The notes under the pieces are model-generated. The model did no database searches and was not told the DNA's origin. It was given only the letters and a program-made list of their open reading frames with translations. Position numbers and translations under genes: made by a program. 64,000 nt of DNA from Tuctoria greenei (taxonomy: Eukaryota > Streptophyta > Magnoliopsida > Poales > Poaceae): NCBI GenBank assembly GCA_036927565.1, contig JAYESD010000001.1, positions 9,238,001-9,302,000 of the forward strand, read 5' to 3'. Below are positions 1-11,950 of this stretch, in pieces (position 1 is the first letter of the stretch; each line of letters starts with the position of its first letter).

Positions 1-235
1 GAGCACGTGCTGCATGAAGCGCGTGTTCCGGGTTGTCAAGATTCGCCGACGCAGTGATTGACGCCGGTGCACCATCGCGTTGTCCAGCTTGATTTGTTGG
101 TGGAGGCGGCGGTGGTGGAAGTGTGATTCCTGCTGTAACCGTGGTTCCTGCTGGTGGCTGCATATTGGAGGGATTACCCCCAACAACTTGAATAGCGGGA
201 TGACCATTGGATGATCCAGCGGCTGAGTTCACCAT
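1..235 (-). pseudogene. Gypsy-A gag, N-terminal fragment
   Basis: The minus-strand ATG at 235-233 opens a frame that closely matches the gag start of Gypsy-C: an Ala/Gly/Ser-rich opening, then a proline run and an Ala-rich helix. The frame runs off the window edge after about 78 codons. As gag it would form the virus-like particle shell. Whether the full copy is coding cannot be judged here. Confidence 0.8.
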
Positions 236-245
236 TCTTGAAATC

Positions 246-269
246 TCCTGCCCCCTACCTGGCGCCAAC
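246..269 (-). other. Primer-binding region of Gypsy-A
   Basis: Immediately inside the LTR the minus strand reads GTTGGCGCCAGGTAGGGGG. Gypsy-C has the same sequence with two extra bases (GCGCGCC) at 27967. The position next to the LTR and the conserved TGGCGC start suit a tRNA primer-binding site. The tRNA species was not determined. Confidence 0.6.
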
Positions 270-1133
270 TGCCGGTGGTTTTTATCCGGCAGATCTCCCG
301 ACACTACTAAAGTGTTAAAGGAGTTTGAGGTTCGGTATGGGCGCGTGGAGATTCCAGAAGGTGAGATGTCGAGTGACACAAGGGACACGAAGATTTACGT
401 GGTTCGGGCCGCCTGAGCGTAATACCCTACTCCACGGGGTGTGTTGGTGTTGTATTGGATGTATGAGCTCAATGTCAGTTGAGAGTGTAAAGTCAGCGTG
501 TCTCCGGAGAGTGTGTCCTATGTATCGTCGGCCTGTCCTTTTATAGTACAAGGGCAGGCCGTTACAAGTTAGCCTGGCCCGACATGTGGCCCCGGCGGTT
601 ACTGATATTGATACACATTCAACACGTTTAATTGTCCTTAATGACCGAGTTATGGGCTTTGACAGCACCATTACTGGTAATTAAGCTCGGCTGATCGTGT
701 GTCATTAATATAGTATTAATGACAATTGATCGGGTCTTGAAGTCCTTGATTCCCCTTGGAAGATCCGGAGCCGTTGTGGAGTCTTCCGGAGGTTAGAGGC
801 TGAAGATCTGACGGTTGGACACGTGGAAGCGCCGGAGCACACTATGGGGAACAGATAGGTCCGATGTTACCCGACACGTGTCAGTTCCGGAGCTTCCCTC
901 GGTCTGGGGTTAGGTTCGGGGGTGCCATTTCGGTACATAGCCCGGAGCTTCCCCCATGTGGGCGGTAGCTCCGGTTTGATAGTACACATGGCGACCCTGG
1001 GACTAACCATGTTGGAGAAGCGGGTCCGGTTATGTCTAACATGTGGGCCTCCGAAGGTCTTCAAATCAAGTAGATGACTTTCCCTTGAGATCTTTGCAAT
1101 CCCAAGGAATATATGGTACCCAGGGTACCGACA
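270..1133 (-). repeat. 5' LTR of Gypsy-A (864 bp)
   Basis: The LTR reads TGTCGG on the minus strand from 1133 inward and ends at 270 (expected CCGACA, here CCGGCA-like). Its length equals the 864-bp 5' LTR of Gypsy-C and it aligns with it throughout by eye. A TATAAAAG-type core promoter is present on the minus strand near 538-545. Several AGCTCCGG motifs typical of this family lie at about 890-980. Confidence 0.92.
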
Positions 1134-2008
1134 GTCTTACTTAGAACCCTGTTCAACACCACAAAGAAGGGCTTCATATTCTTGGTAGAAGGGGGGTTGA
1201 ACTTGGATTTGGGTTCATAGAGGAACTTCATCCTGTCCTTCTCAATGACACCAATGTTGTGGATGATCAAGTTGTTATTGCTTGAGGTGTCAAGGTGTAG
1301 CAGTCTTGCAAATTCCTCATAAGTTATGGTGTACTTGGATCCATGAGTCATCCAAGTTACACTTTCTTCCTCGTCACTTGAGAAGTGGCAAGTAGCATAA
1401 AACTAGGCAATCACCTCATCATTCTAATTGTTCCTGAAAGAGAAGAGGTCCCTCAGGCCATGCCTTTCCATAGACTCGATCACCTCAACAAAGGGTGAGC
1501 AGCCCTTCTTCTCAAAGTGTGCCCAATCTATCCATTGGTTGCGCACCACGGGTGTCTTCATTGGGAGATAGACAATCTTGTAGTAATATGCATGAAAATT
1601 ACTCCAATATCTCCCATCGGCAGCTTGCTTCGGACGGCTGTAATAATCGACATTTCTGAACTTGGCCGCCGTTTCACTACCTTTTCCATTGAATCTCTCC
1701 TCTGCGGGATCCCTGGCCCCTTCCCTTGGAGCTGACAGCTTTAGGGGACCAATTGGGCCCGTTGCAATTCCTTTGCCCTTGCCCTTGGCTTGGCGAGGGC
1801 CACCTCCAGCAGAAGCCTTGGATGCTGGCTTCTTCGCGAGCACCTTCCTTCGAGCCTGGGGAGGAGAAGGTGCCGTCTCAGAAGGGCGCTCTTGGCGCTT
1901 CTTGCTAAGACTCGTCGAGGACCGAAGCACGGCTTCGTGGTCCATCTCAGCCTCAAAATCAGAGATTTCGTCGTTTGTGCTCGACATTGTCCTGAGAATA
2001 GATTTCAC
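1134..2008 (-). pseudogene. Copia-1 ORF3, downstream of pol, interrupted by Gypsy-A
   Basis: The first open segment is 2008-1424 (194 codons). It opens with an acidic stretch, then a basic Lys/Pro/Ala-rich stretch, then a globular-looking part rich in Tyr and Trp. After a stop it continues in another frame from about 1351 to 1134, where the Gypsy-A LTR cuts it. It has the same strand as pol and lies after it, the place of the env-like or accessory ORF of SIRE/Maximus-type copia elements. The globular part loosely resembles 'putative plant transposon protein' domains, but I cannot confirm a family. No signal peptide or membrane segment is obvious. Confidence 0.5.
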
Positions 2009-2887
2009 AAGTCATTGATGAGAATAGATGGCAAGGAGTTGCATTGAGGAATTGAGAAGTAAGGGTTGAGTCCAGAAAAATTAGACTAGTTCGATGTACA
2101 GGCACGGACTAGTCTGTTGTTCAACCTCTAGAACCCTAACTATGATACAAATGATAATTCCTAATGCACAACTAGCTTAGCATCAATGAAATACATCAAG
2201 GAAGCATGTATATGGTGATAGGAACCAAGCTAGTCGATCAACATTGAAGGAAATAGCAATTTCTAGGGTTAGGGAGAAAATTTACCAAAATTGCTTGATT
2301 CGCGGAGATGTAGGTGTTGATGGATCGAAAAAGTCTGTGGTCTTCAATCCCTACGCGAAGAAGGTCAATTTCCACCCAAACTTGCGAAGTTTTGATGGAG
2401 GAAACGAAGAATCGCCTTGGGGAGCTCGAGCGTGGAGAGAGAAAGCTTGAGGCAAGTATGGGGTGAGGAAGATTAGGGTTTGGCGGCAGCTAGGGTTATG
2501 GACACGAAAAATCGGACAAGTCCGAAAATGATCAGATTATTCCGAACTTTTCTAGAGGCTATATCGGACTAGTCTGTGGTCTACCGGACTAGTCCGGCCT
2601 AACCGTCACACTGCGGACTAGTCTGCATGGGCGGACTAGTCCGTGGTCACCAGACAAGATGAGCTTAGTCCATTCGTATATATTTGAAGGTACTTATTAA
2701 GAAAGGTAGGGAGGCAAATCAAGTCAAATAATCTTGATGAATATGATCAGTATGCATTCAACAATCAAGCGATGACCATAATTCACCAAGATCTAGTAAT
2801 TGACATAGTTTTTCAGAAAGATTGAGAGAGATGATTTTCACAACACAATCAACGAATTTTGAAGATAGCATTCAGGTATACAAGATT
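2009..2887 (-). other. Copia-1 spacer between pol and ORF3, with CGGACTAGTCCG motifs
   Basis: About 880 bases without a convincing gene. Between about 2500 and 2660 there are several copies of the 12-base palindrome CGGACTAGTCCG and close variants (such as CGGACAAGTCCG and CGGACTAGTCTG). The same motif recurs in the Copia-1 LTR. The rest is AT-rich with no recognisable structure. Confidence 0.6.
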
Positions 2888-5800
2888 TCAAGCCACACTC
2901 CGAGCATCAAGGATATTTAGTTCATTTCGGAGTTCGCAAAAGTGTTTTTCATCAAGTGGCTTGGTGAAAATGTCGGCTAGTTGTTTTGTCGGTGTTGACA
3001 TGTGAAATGGCAATGTCTCCCTTCATTAAATGGTCTCTCAAAAAGTGATGTCGGATGTCTATGTGTTTGGTTCTAGAGTGCTCAACGGGATTATGGGCAA
3101 TTTTAGTGGCACTCTCATTGTCACAAAGGAGTGGAATACAGTTCATATTATAACCGTAATCTCTTAGAGTTTGTCGCATCCAAAGGAGTTGTGCACAACA
3201 ACTCCTGGCTGCAACATACTCCGCTTCGGCCGTGGATAGGGCAATGAAGTTTTGTTTCTTGGAGGACCAAGAAACTAGGGATCTTCCTAGGAATTGGCAT
3301 GTACTGGAGGTACTGTTTCTATCTACCTTGCATTCGGCATATTCTGCATCGGAGTAACCAATGAGATTGAATTTGAAACCTTTGGGGTACCAAAGGCCTA
3401 GGTTGGGTGTATGAACTAAATACCGCAAGGTTCTCTTAACGGCTGTCAAGTGACACTCTTTTGGATTGGCTTGAAACCTTGCACACAAGCATACACTCAA
3501 CATAATATCTGGCCTTGATGCGCATAAGTAGAGTAGAGATCCAATCATGGAGCGATATACCTTTTGATCGATGTTTGGTCCATCTTCATTGAGATCCAAG
3601 TGGCCATTCGTTGCCATGGGGGTCTTTATAGGCTTCGCCTTGTCCATTCCAAACTTCTTGAGTATGTCTTGAGTGTACTTAGTTTGGCTTATGAACGTCC
3701 CTTCCTTTTGTTGCCTCACTTGGAATCCCAAGAAGTACTTTAGCTCCCCCATCTTTGACATCTCAAACCTATCTGTCATAATTTTACTAAATTCCTCATA
3801 AAAAGATTTGTTAGTTGAACTAAAGATTATATCATCAACATAAATTTGACAAACAAAGATATCATTGTCAAAGTTCTTTGTAAACAATGTATAATCTACT
3901 TTACCGATCTTAAAACCATTTTCAATTAAGAAATCTCTAAGACACTCATACCAAGCTCTAGGAGCTTTTTTGAGGTCGTAGAGAGCCTTACGCAATTTAA
4001 ATAGGTGGTCGGGGAACTCTTAATCTTCAAACCCGAAGGGTTGCTCCACATACACATCCTCCTTGTTTGGTCTGTTGAGGAAGGCGCTTTTCACATCCAT
4101 TTGATATAGCTTGAAATCATGGTGAGTAGCATATGCAAGTAATATTCTAATAGACTCAAGTCTAGCTAAGGGAGCAAAGGTCTCATCGAAATCCAAACCT
4201 TCAACTTGTGAATACCCTTTGGCCACAAGTCATGGCTTGTTCGTTGTCACCACCCCGTGTTCGTCTTGTTTATTGCGGAAGACCCATTTGGTGCCAACGA
4301 CGTTGGACTTTGGTCTTTCGACAAGTTCCCACACCTCGTTTCTTTTGAAATTGTTGAGTTCTTCTTGCATGGACACTACCCAATCTGTATCCTTCAACGC
4401 ATCCTCAACCCTGCGTGGTTTCAAAAAGGATACAAACGAATAATGCTCACAAAAGTTAGCTATGCGAGATCTAGTAGTTACTCCCTTTTGGATGTCACCG
4501 ATGATGTTGTCGATTGGGTGATCCCTTTGGACGCATTGGTGTACTCTTGGGTGTGGCACTTGCTATCTTGAATCTGCATGGTCATCTTCTTCTCCCCCTA
4601 GATGATTGCCTTCATTAACTTGTTGATCATTTTCAACTTCTTGAGGTTGATCTTGTGTGGAAGCTCCCCCTTGATCGTTGGCCTCCTCTTGTGGTTCATT
4701 TTCCTCATGCATATGTAGAGGGGGCTCTTGTGGTTGAACTTTGCCTAACGCCATTCTTCTCAATGCTTGACAAGGAGTTTCTTCTCTATCTAGCACACAT
4801 GGATCAACTTGCTCCTTTTGGGAGCCATTAGTTTCATCGAACACTACGTCACGTGCTACTTCAACAAGTCCGGAGGTCTTGTTGAAGACATGATAGGCGT
4901 AAGTGTTTGAATCATAACCAAGCAAGAAACCTTCATCGCACTTTGAAGCGAACTTTGATGTCCTAGGCTTCTTGTTCAAAATATAACATTTGGAACCGAA
5001 AACTCGAAAGTATGAAATATTAGGCTTGTTACCGGTGAGTAGCTCATAGGATGTCTTCTTGAGTAGTCGATGAAGACAAAGTCGATTTATGGTGTGGCAA
5101 GCGGTGTTGACCGCTTCCGCCCAAAATTGATCCGAGGTCTTGTACTCATCGAGTATTGTTCTCGCCATCTCTACGAGGGTTTAGTTCTTCCTTTCGGCAA
5201 CTCCATTTTGTTGAGGGGAGTAAGGAGCTGAAAACTCATGCTTTATGCCTTCTTCATCTAGGTACTCCTCAACTTGTGTGTTCTTGAACTCTGTGTCGTT
5301 ATCGCTTCGAATGTTCTTGATTGTTAATGAAAACTCATTTTGAGCATGCTTGAAAATTTTCTTCAAGATTCCTTGTGTTTCTGCCTTATCATGTAAAAAG
5401 AAAACTCAAGTGAAGCGAGGAAAATCATCGACAATTACTAAACCATATTTGTTACCGCCGATGCTTATGTAAGCAATTGGACCAAATAAGTCCATGTGAA
5501 GTAGCTCGAGCGGTCTTGTTGTAGTCATGACGTTCTTAGCGGGATGAGGTGCTCCAACTAGCTTCCCAGCTTGGCACGCGCTACAAGGCCTATCTTTCTC
5601 AAAAACAACATCCTTCAAACCTCGGATGTGGTCGCCCTTGAGGAGTTTTTGAAGGTTCCTAATACCAACATGCACTAGCCGTCTATGCCACAGCCAACCC
5701 ATGTTGGTATTTGCAATCAAGCATGTGTCAAGTTCATCTTTATCTTTGTTGAAGTTAACAAGGTAAAGCTTTCCCTTTAACATACCCTTGAATGCAATGG

Positions 5801-6083
5801 AACCATCACTCCTCCTAGAGACGGTCACACCCTCATTAGTGAACAAGCAATTGTAACCTTTGTCGCATAATTGAGATATGGACAGCAGGTTATAATCTAA
5901 GGAATCAACATATAACACATGAGCACCTTTCCTTGACTATTGTCTCCAAAATAGATGCCCTCGCTTGGATACTCATTTGCTTCATACTCCACGAACATCC
6001 TTCTTTCTCCGGTCATATGGTTGGTGCAGCCACTATCTAGCACCCATTTAGATCCACCAAAGGAATAGGCCTACAAAAACAAA
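2888..6083 (-). pseudogene. Copia-1 pol: protease, integrase, RT, RNase H (decayed)
   Basis: Minus-strand domains follow copia order. The protease has a D-S-G catalytic triplet at 6037-6029. A GAG-pre-integrase HHCC region follows (about 5700-5560), then the integrase core with an NGVAERKN-type motif near 5185. The RT has an intact YVDD box (about 3840), and the RNase H has the STAEAEY motif (about 3230) and a D-N-E-S segment. The frame breaks at about 5405, 5170, 4560, 4227 and 4000, and once more near 2990, where the last 35 codons move to another frame before the natural stop at 2890-2888. Enough is lost that it cannot make a polyprotein. Confidence 0.88.
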
Positions 6084-8545
6084 TCATGCCTTGGTTTTAG
6101 GTACCCAAGCTTGCTTGGGTCCTTTTAGGTTAGTCACAAAGGATTTAGGCACCCACACATGAGATTTGGTGGTCTCATGGCGTGGTCCAACATAATGAGC
6201 ATAAATCTTACCAATATTACTTCTCATTAACACATAAGATGCATCAAAAGTTCTAAGTAGCAACTGTTGTTGTTTATGAACATGACTAGTCTGGGAGGTG
6301 GTGATCATGCGTGTTAGATGTGTTAACTTTGGATTTTCCAGTTTGAAAGGATCTTCCTTTTACAAAGGTAATGTTTTCCTTGTCATTCTTATGGCTTCTA
6401 GCTTTTTGCTTTCCACCATAGGAATACCCAATGCCATATTTGACATTAGGAGGTCTTGTGGCCAAGTATGCACTACTTGCATATTTGACCTTCTCCTTGT
6501 CAAATATGCCACTTTGGGCAGGATGCTTATCCTTGGTAGAGGTTGACTTGTCTTTCAAACTGGTGTCAACTTTACCACATGAACAAGTAATGATAGCTTC
6601 AGTTTTAAGTGGTTGAGAAGGTGAGCTTGAAGAGGATGAAGGGTCACCTTGCTTGAGTGACTCAATTTGCAGTTCAAGGATCTTGTTAACCTTGATTAGG
6701 TTAGCATTTCGTCCTTGATTGTATCATTTGAGTTGTTTAACTCCAAGCAAGCTTCCTTGCTTGAAGCTAACTCAAGCTCTAGTGACTTGCTTCGCTCCTT
6801 TTCAAATCCTAGAAGCTTGTCAAGTTCAACATATTCCTCCTCTTGGGAGATAATCATGTCTTCTTGACGGTTTATCAACTTCTCCTTCTCAACAAATTGA
6901 TCAAGTAAAAATTTCATTTTAGCGGTTGTTTTCTTATCTAATCCAATTAGCATATCTTCATTATCACTGTTAATTTCACTATCACTAGAATAGGAATGCA
7001 TGGAAGAGGATTTGGTAGTTACCTTGCGTTTACCTTCCTTTGCCATGAGGCAAGTGTCGTTCCCCTTTCGTGCGCCAAGAGTGGGAAAGAGAGTGGACTT
7101 CATGGATGTCTTTTCGATGGCTATGCTAGCCATCTCCTCTTCTTCTTCGGATGAGGACTCATCATTTGAGTCCCATTCTTTCCCAAGATGCGCTTGTTCA
7201 GCTTGCTTCTTCTTCTTGAAGAACTTCTTGGGTTGAGGCTTCACTTCTTTGGTCTTCTTCTTGTTCTCTTCATACGGGCAATCAACTATAAAGTGGCTAT
7301 ACTCACCACAATTATAGCATGCCCGCCTCAACTTCGATCTTGATTTTTCCTTGTACTTCCCTTCACTCAATTTATCCCCTTGTCTCTTCTTCATCATTCT
7401 CTTGAATTTCTTCATGAATAGTATCATGTCACCTTCATCCACGTCACTGCTCTCATCATCACCGTCTTCTTCTAGTTGAGCTTCTCGAGCTTCTTTAGAC
7501 AAGGGCTTAAGGGTGGACTTCAGAGTGACCCCTTTCTTCTTTGCCGAGGTGAGATCGGCAATCTCCTTAACATGTTTGGCTTGTTTTTCCATCATCTCAA
7601 AGTTGGTGATTTTCCCAAGCAGCTCATCCGGGGTCATCTTCTTGTACCCAGGGCTTTCTCGTATCATCGAGCACAAGGTAACATTGCGAGGCATGAAGGA
7701 TCTAAGAATGGGCTTCACCACCTCGTGGTCGTTCCACTTCTTGCTTCCGTATGCTCACACCTTGTTGATGAGCGTCTTTAGTCAGTTGTACATATCTTGT
7801 GGCGACTCATCTTCTTCGATGGTGAATCTTCCCAGCTCGCCTTCAATCATCTCGATTTTCGCTTCTCGCACATGACGATTGCCTTCATGTGCGGTTTGCA
7901 ATGTATCCCATACCTATTTTGCGATCTCGAGTCCATCCACCTTTTTAAACTCATCACGACTGAGTGATGAAGTAATGACTGCAACAGCTCGGGCATTTCG
8001 ATGGATTGCTTGCTCTTGGCTAGGTGTGAGCTCCTCATCATCATTCGGGATGTCTATTCTTGTGCATACTATGTGCCACAAACTTGGATTGAGAGAAATC
8101 AAATGCATTTTCATGTTTTGCCTCCACATTGAGTAGTCATTGCCATCAAAGTGTGGGGCTTTTCCAAGTGGAATAGATAGATAATGATTTTTGTTAGTAT
8201 TTAGGCGATCATAATTAAAAGGATATCGGGAGTAGTTGCTGTGACTACTCCCCTTCTTCTTCTTCTTCTTCTTCTTCTTCTTCTTCTTCTTCTTCTTCTT
8301 CTTCTTCTTCTTCTTCTTCTTCTTCTTCTTCTTCTTCTTCTTCTTCTTCTTCTTCTTCTCATCTTCAATCTTCACTTTTCCTTTAGAAAGAGTTTTCTTC
8401 CTTAGGAGCGCCTTTAGTTCAGCGTCTCCTCATCAGCATCCTCGAAGTCTTGAATGGCCTCGAGGAGCCTCTCCAATTTTTGGTTCTTGTCTTCATCAAC
8501 CTTCTCTTGGTTGTTGCTCTTGTGTACGTCCTTCATGTCCGACAT
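6084..8545 (-). pseudogene. Copia-1 gag with CCHC zinc knuckle and poly-lysine expansion
   Basis: The likely start is the ATG at 8545-8543, 39 bases after the primer-binding site. A stop follows after about 40 codons. The frame then holds a long poly-Lys run (the GAA repeat at 8253-8360) and a UBN2-like gag core (8230-7914). Another frame (7721-6696) carries a basic linker, one perfect zinc knuckle C-x2-C-x4-H-x4-C near 7320-7280, an acidic stretch and a coiled coil. The tail continues in pieces to about 6084. Gag would bind element RNA. This copy is broken at several points. Confidence 0.8.
8253..8360 (+). repeat. (CTT)n / (GAA)n microsatellite, about 36 units
   Basis: An uninterrupted trinucleotide run of about 108 bases on the plus strand. 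In the minus-strand gag frame it reads as roughly 35 consecutive lysine codons. The absence of interruptions suggests recent slippage expansion. Confidence 0.97.
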
Positions 8546-8583
8546 GATCTCTTCGAGCGATTAGTCTCCTTTTGAAGAACCTT

Positions 8584-8595
8584 GCTCTAATACCA
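8584..8595 (-). other. Primer-binding site of Copia-1
   Basis: The minus strand reads TGGTATTAGAGC, one base different from the usual initiator-methionine tRNA site of plant copia elements. It lies two bases from the LTR end at 8598. Reverse transcription would start here. Confidence 0.85.
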
Positions 8596-8597
8596 AT

Positions 8598-10114
8598 TGA
8601 ATGCGGCCTAGAGGGGGGTGAATATGCCTTTTTTATTTTCTGTCGGAACCTGCAACACTTAACAACCAGATCAAATCTCGAGATATCGGACTAGTCCGGT
8701 CGAGTGCGGATTAGTCCAGTGTATGCCGACTAGGTTAATCAAATTTGATTGATTATGTTGATCCTAGGATGTATGCAGCAGAAATATACTTTTAATTAAA
8801 GTGTTACACAACTATGAACTAGGATGTACCACAATTTAATCTTATATTCAATGTTTCAACGTAAAGTGAACAAGTTTGATTGAAACCCTAGATTGATATG
8901 AAGAGTAAGAATAATGAGCGCAAAGAAAGAACACAATGATTTTATCCCGTGGTTCGGTTCCCACAGAGGCAACCTACGTCCACGTTGAGGAGTCCACAAA
9001 AGGACCGGGTCTTCTCCAACCCTACCCTCGTCGGATCGCCACAAAGGGCAAATAACCGAATTCAAGGGGCCTTATCACACTTTGAGGGATCCCCAAGATT
9101 ACAACAAGAACACCACCAAGAACACACTCAAAAGATTACAATGAAAACCACAGGAGTGTGTTAGGGAATCAAACCAAGAGCTCAGTGAGTGATGAATCGT
9201 GTCTCTCTAATTATCCAAAGTGTATTCTCAAGGAATTGATCTTTGTTGCGTTTGATTTCATGGAGAGAGGTGTTTTCTAGGCTCTTGGGAGGTGTGACAG
9301 CGCAGGGGGTCGAGAGTTATGAAAGATGGACTGTGTACACCTATTTATATGGGGTTCCCAAAAGTTAGCATTAGGGTTTAAGAATATCGGACTAGTCCGT
9401 GGTGGACACTGGACTAGAGTAGCAAACCCTAGATGTCCCGAAATATCGGACTAGTCCGACTGAGATCGGACATGTCCGATTTTGGTTCTGTAAATCTTCA
9501 GACTAGTCCGATGAATCTCGAACTTGTCTGGATAAGTGAAACCCTAAGTGAATATGGGTAACAAGTCCGCACTTGGAGGACTTGTCCGAGTTAGGTCAGA
9601 GGGTTTTTCGGACTAGTCCGTGCTAATATCGGACTTGTCCGATTGACATCAAAAAGATATCAGACTAGTCTGGTGTCTGATCAGACTTGTCCGATTTTGT
9701 GCAACTTGTGAAGTGTTTGGGTACTAGTCCGCACTGGAGAGGCATAGTCCGATTCTAGTCAGAGAGATATCGGACGAGTCCATGGTGATATCGGACTTGT
9801 CCGATCTTGTGCAGAAAGATATCGGACTAGTACGATTTCAGTCGGACTAGTCCGTCCTATATGAATTTGTGCAATGTGTGTGATTATTCGTGCTTGAGCT
9901 CCTGGGGGGTGTTTCCTTAACACACTCCATACACAATGATCTACTACACTTGTCTCTTGAGCTGTTTTCCTCATTACTCCTCATTCTCCTTTCTTTTTGG
10001 CGCCTTGCTCATTTTCTTATTAGAACATGTGCTCATCTCAACAAAGTGGGTAGGATATCATTTGCTTGTCATAAATCATCCAAAACCCACAAGGGATACC
10101 TAGATGCACTTTCA
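8598..10114 (-). repeat. 5' LTR of Copia-1 (1517 bp)
   Basis: On the minus strand the LTR opens TGAAAGTGCATCTAGG (from 10114) and ends in CA at 8598 next to the primer site. It holds an array of the palindrome CGGACTAGTCCG and variants, mainly at 9370-9860, with one more copy near 8690. A GAGGGGGGTGAAT motif lies near the LTR 3' end (about 8611), as in two other copia LTRs in this window. The partner LTR is outside the window. Confidence 0.85.
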
Positions 10115-10140
10115 GGTAGGGAGGCTTTCAAGCTTTCAAG

Positions 10141-11950
10141 ATGGTGAACTCCGCCGCAGCTTCATCCAACAGATCAGCTGTACAACCTACTAGAGGAAAT
10201 CCCTCCAACGTGCAGCAGCTGACCAATTTTGTAATTCTGGCGGGTATCATTCCTCCACCACCTCCATCATCTCAGTAGTATGATGTATTCGCGTCGGTCT
10301 CTGCATCGACAAACAACCCGAAGAACGCGCTGAACGTAGCACGGACTCTCCTCCAGCGTCTACCGGTGTCGGGAGCTCCTCCCGTCGCACTAGAACAGTG
10401 GCGCCTGACGTGGAGCATTTGGTTGCAGCTGCAACTAATGCAATCAACAATCAAGGTCCACCCCATGCAGGGCAGGCACCTTCAAGGAACAAGACCCTGT
10501 CTGGTAGACTTGGTCCTCAGGCGTGCTGCTCAGGTGACGTGCGCCATCCAAGCAAGTGACGTTGCTGCCCTCCGGAGCATGTTGTACTCACACGGTGACA
10601 AGGCTCCCGATGCAAGATCTTTGACCAGAGCTTGATCGTCGTTACAGGCAGCAGGACAGCCGTGTTAATATCTAGCGAGCTCGCGGGAGGCGAATTGCTC
10701 GAGAAAACCCTTCTTCCCTGGGAGTTGGGGGCGGTTGTTTGGCTCTTTCCATGCACATTTGCATTGTCGATTGACCACACAACTTCCGGCCTCATATGTC
10801 GGAGAAATACGACAGGACAATTAACCCTGTCGAGTTTCTTCAGATCTACTCCACTGCCATCCTTGCAGTTGGAGGCAATGAGGTCGTGATGGCCAACTAC
10901 TTTCTTGTGGCTCTGACTGGAACTGCAAGGTCCTGGTTCATGAGCTTACCGCCTGACTCCATAAACAGTTGGGCGTAACTCTGTCGCCAGTTCACCGCCA
11001 ACTTCGGGAGCTCCTACACCCAGCCTGGCACCAAGCTGGAACTCTTCGCTGTACAACAAAAGTCGGGGGAGTCGCTGCGATCCTTCATCCAATGATTCTC
11101 CCATGTACGGAATACCATCCCTTCTATCTCCAATGCTTTTGTCATTGTCGCATTTCGATAGGTGGTCCGAGATAAGAAGATGTTGGAGAAGCTGGCAACC
11201 AAGAATGTAAGCAGCATCAGAGAGCTCTTCAACCTGGTAGACAAATGTGCCAGAGCTACGGAGGGCCGTGCAATGCACTCTAAACCAGTTGCAGAGGCCA
11301 GACAATCCTCAAAGCTGAAGCTACTGCCTCTCGCAGTGGAAAAAATAAGAAGAAGAAGTCAAGTGACAAGAAAAAGTCACTTGCCGATACACCTACTGAT
11401 GTCGCTGCCGCAGCTCAGGATGGTCGGGGGCCGTGCCCCAATAAACGACCTCGACCATCATGTGAAGACGGTGACGGCGAAAAGATGTGGTGTACGATCC
11501 ACAAGTCGACAACCCACAATCTTGAAGACTGTTGAGAGGTCAAGAGGCTTACTGAACGCAACAGCAAGCATCAAAACGAGACCCCTTTCCGCCAGCGGGA
11601 AGGAAAGTAGAAAGTCGACGAAGCTCCGTCTGATCAGGAGCTAGACTTCCAAGACGCCAAGAAGACGTTGGAGGTAGTCTACAACACCATTAACAACGAC
11701 TCTGACATCTTTGACAATGAACATCGGAAGACTCTCCATATAATGTTTGGACGGTCCTGGGATATGACCTCTCGGCGCATCCTGAAGACCATGCATCGAG
11801 AGATGGCTGCTGCTGCTCCTACTACAAAGGCAGAACCACATCGGAAGTGGATGGATACTTCTATAACCTTTGATGCTTCAGATTGTCCGAAGAACATGGT
11901 GGGAACTGGACGATTACCCATGATGGTATCGCCGACTATCAACACCATCT
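10141..11950 (+). pseudogene. Gypsy-B gag remnant
   Basis: The ATG at 10141 matches the gag start of Gypsy-C (28003). Recognisable islands follow in shifting frames: the retrotransposon gag core near 10796-10980, the segment at 11162-11300 that continues gag, and a C-terminal part at 11668-11950. Many indels and stops are present. It is far more decayed than Gypsy-C, in keeping with being an older copy. Confidence 0.8.

Larger units (their letters stand above)
1..1133 (-). mobile_element. Gypsy-A: 5' end of a Tat-type Ty3/gypsy element, running off the left edge
   Basis: Read on the minus strand, this stretch is a complete 5' LTR, a primer-binding region and the first codons of gag. All three closely match the corresponding parts of Gypsy-C (27103-28240). 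The LTR edge abuts the third ORF of Copia-1 at 1134, so Gypsy-A inserted into Copia-1. The first flanking 5-mer is gtctt (1134-1138); its duplicate lies outside the window and cannot be checked. It is the youngest visible layer of the left nest. Confidence 0.9.
1134..10114 (-). mobile_element. Copia-1: SIRE/Opie-like Ty1/copia element, left part
   Basis: A minus-strand copia element. Its 5' LTR is at 8598-10114, the initiator-Met-type primer site at 8584-8595, then gag, protease-integrase-RT-RNase H, a spacer and a third ORF. The 3' LTR lies beyond the left edge, past Gypsy-A. On the right it abuts Gypsy-B leader sequence at 10115 (candidate TSD ggtag, 10115-10119), so it inserted just before the Gypsy-B gag start. 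Multiple stops and frameshifts make it non-autonomous. Confidence 0.88.

Noticed and set aside
1662..2047. Plus-strand frames opposite Copia-1 ORF3
   Set aside because: Shadow frames; the minus-strand protein is collinear with the element and has the expected position.
10247..10795. Several minus-strand frames of 64-92 codons
   Set aside because: Shadows of the decayed Gypsy-B gag on the plus strand.
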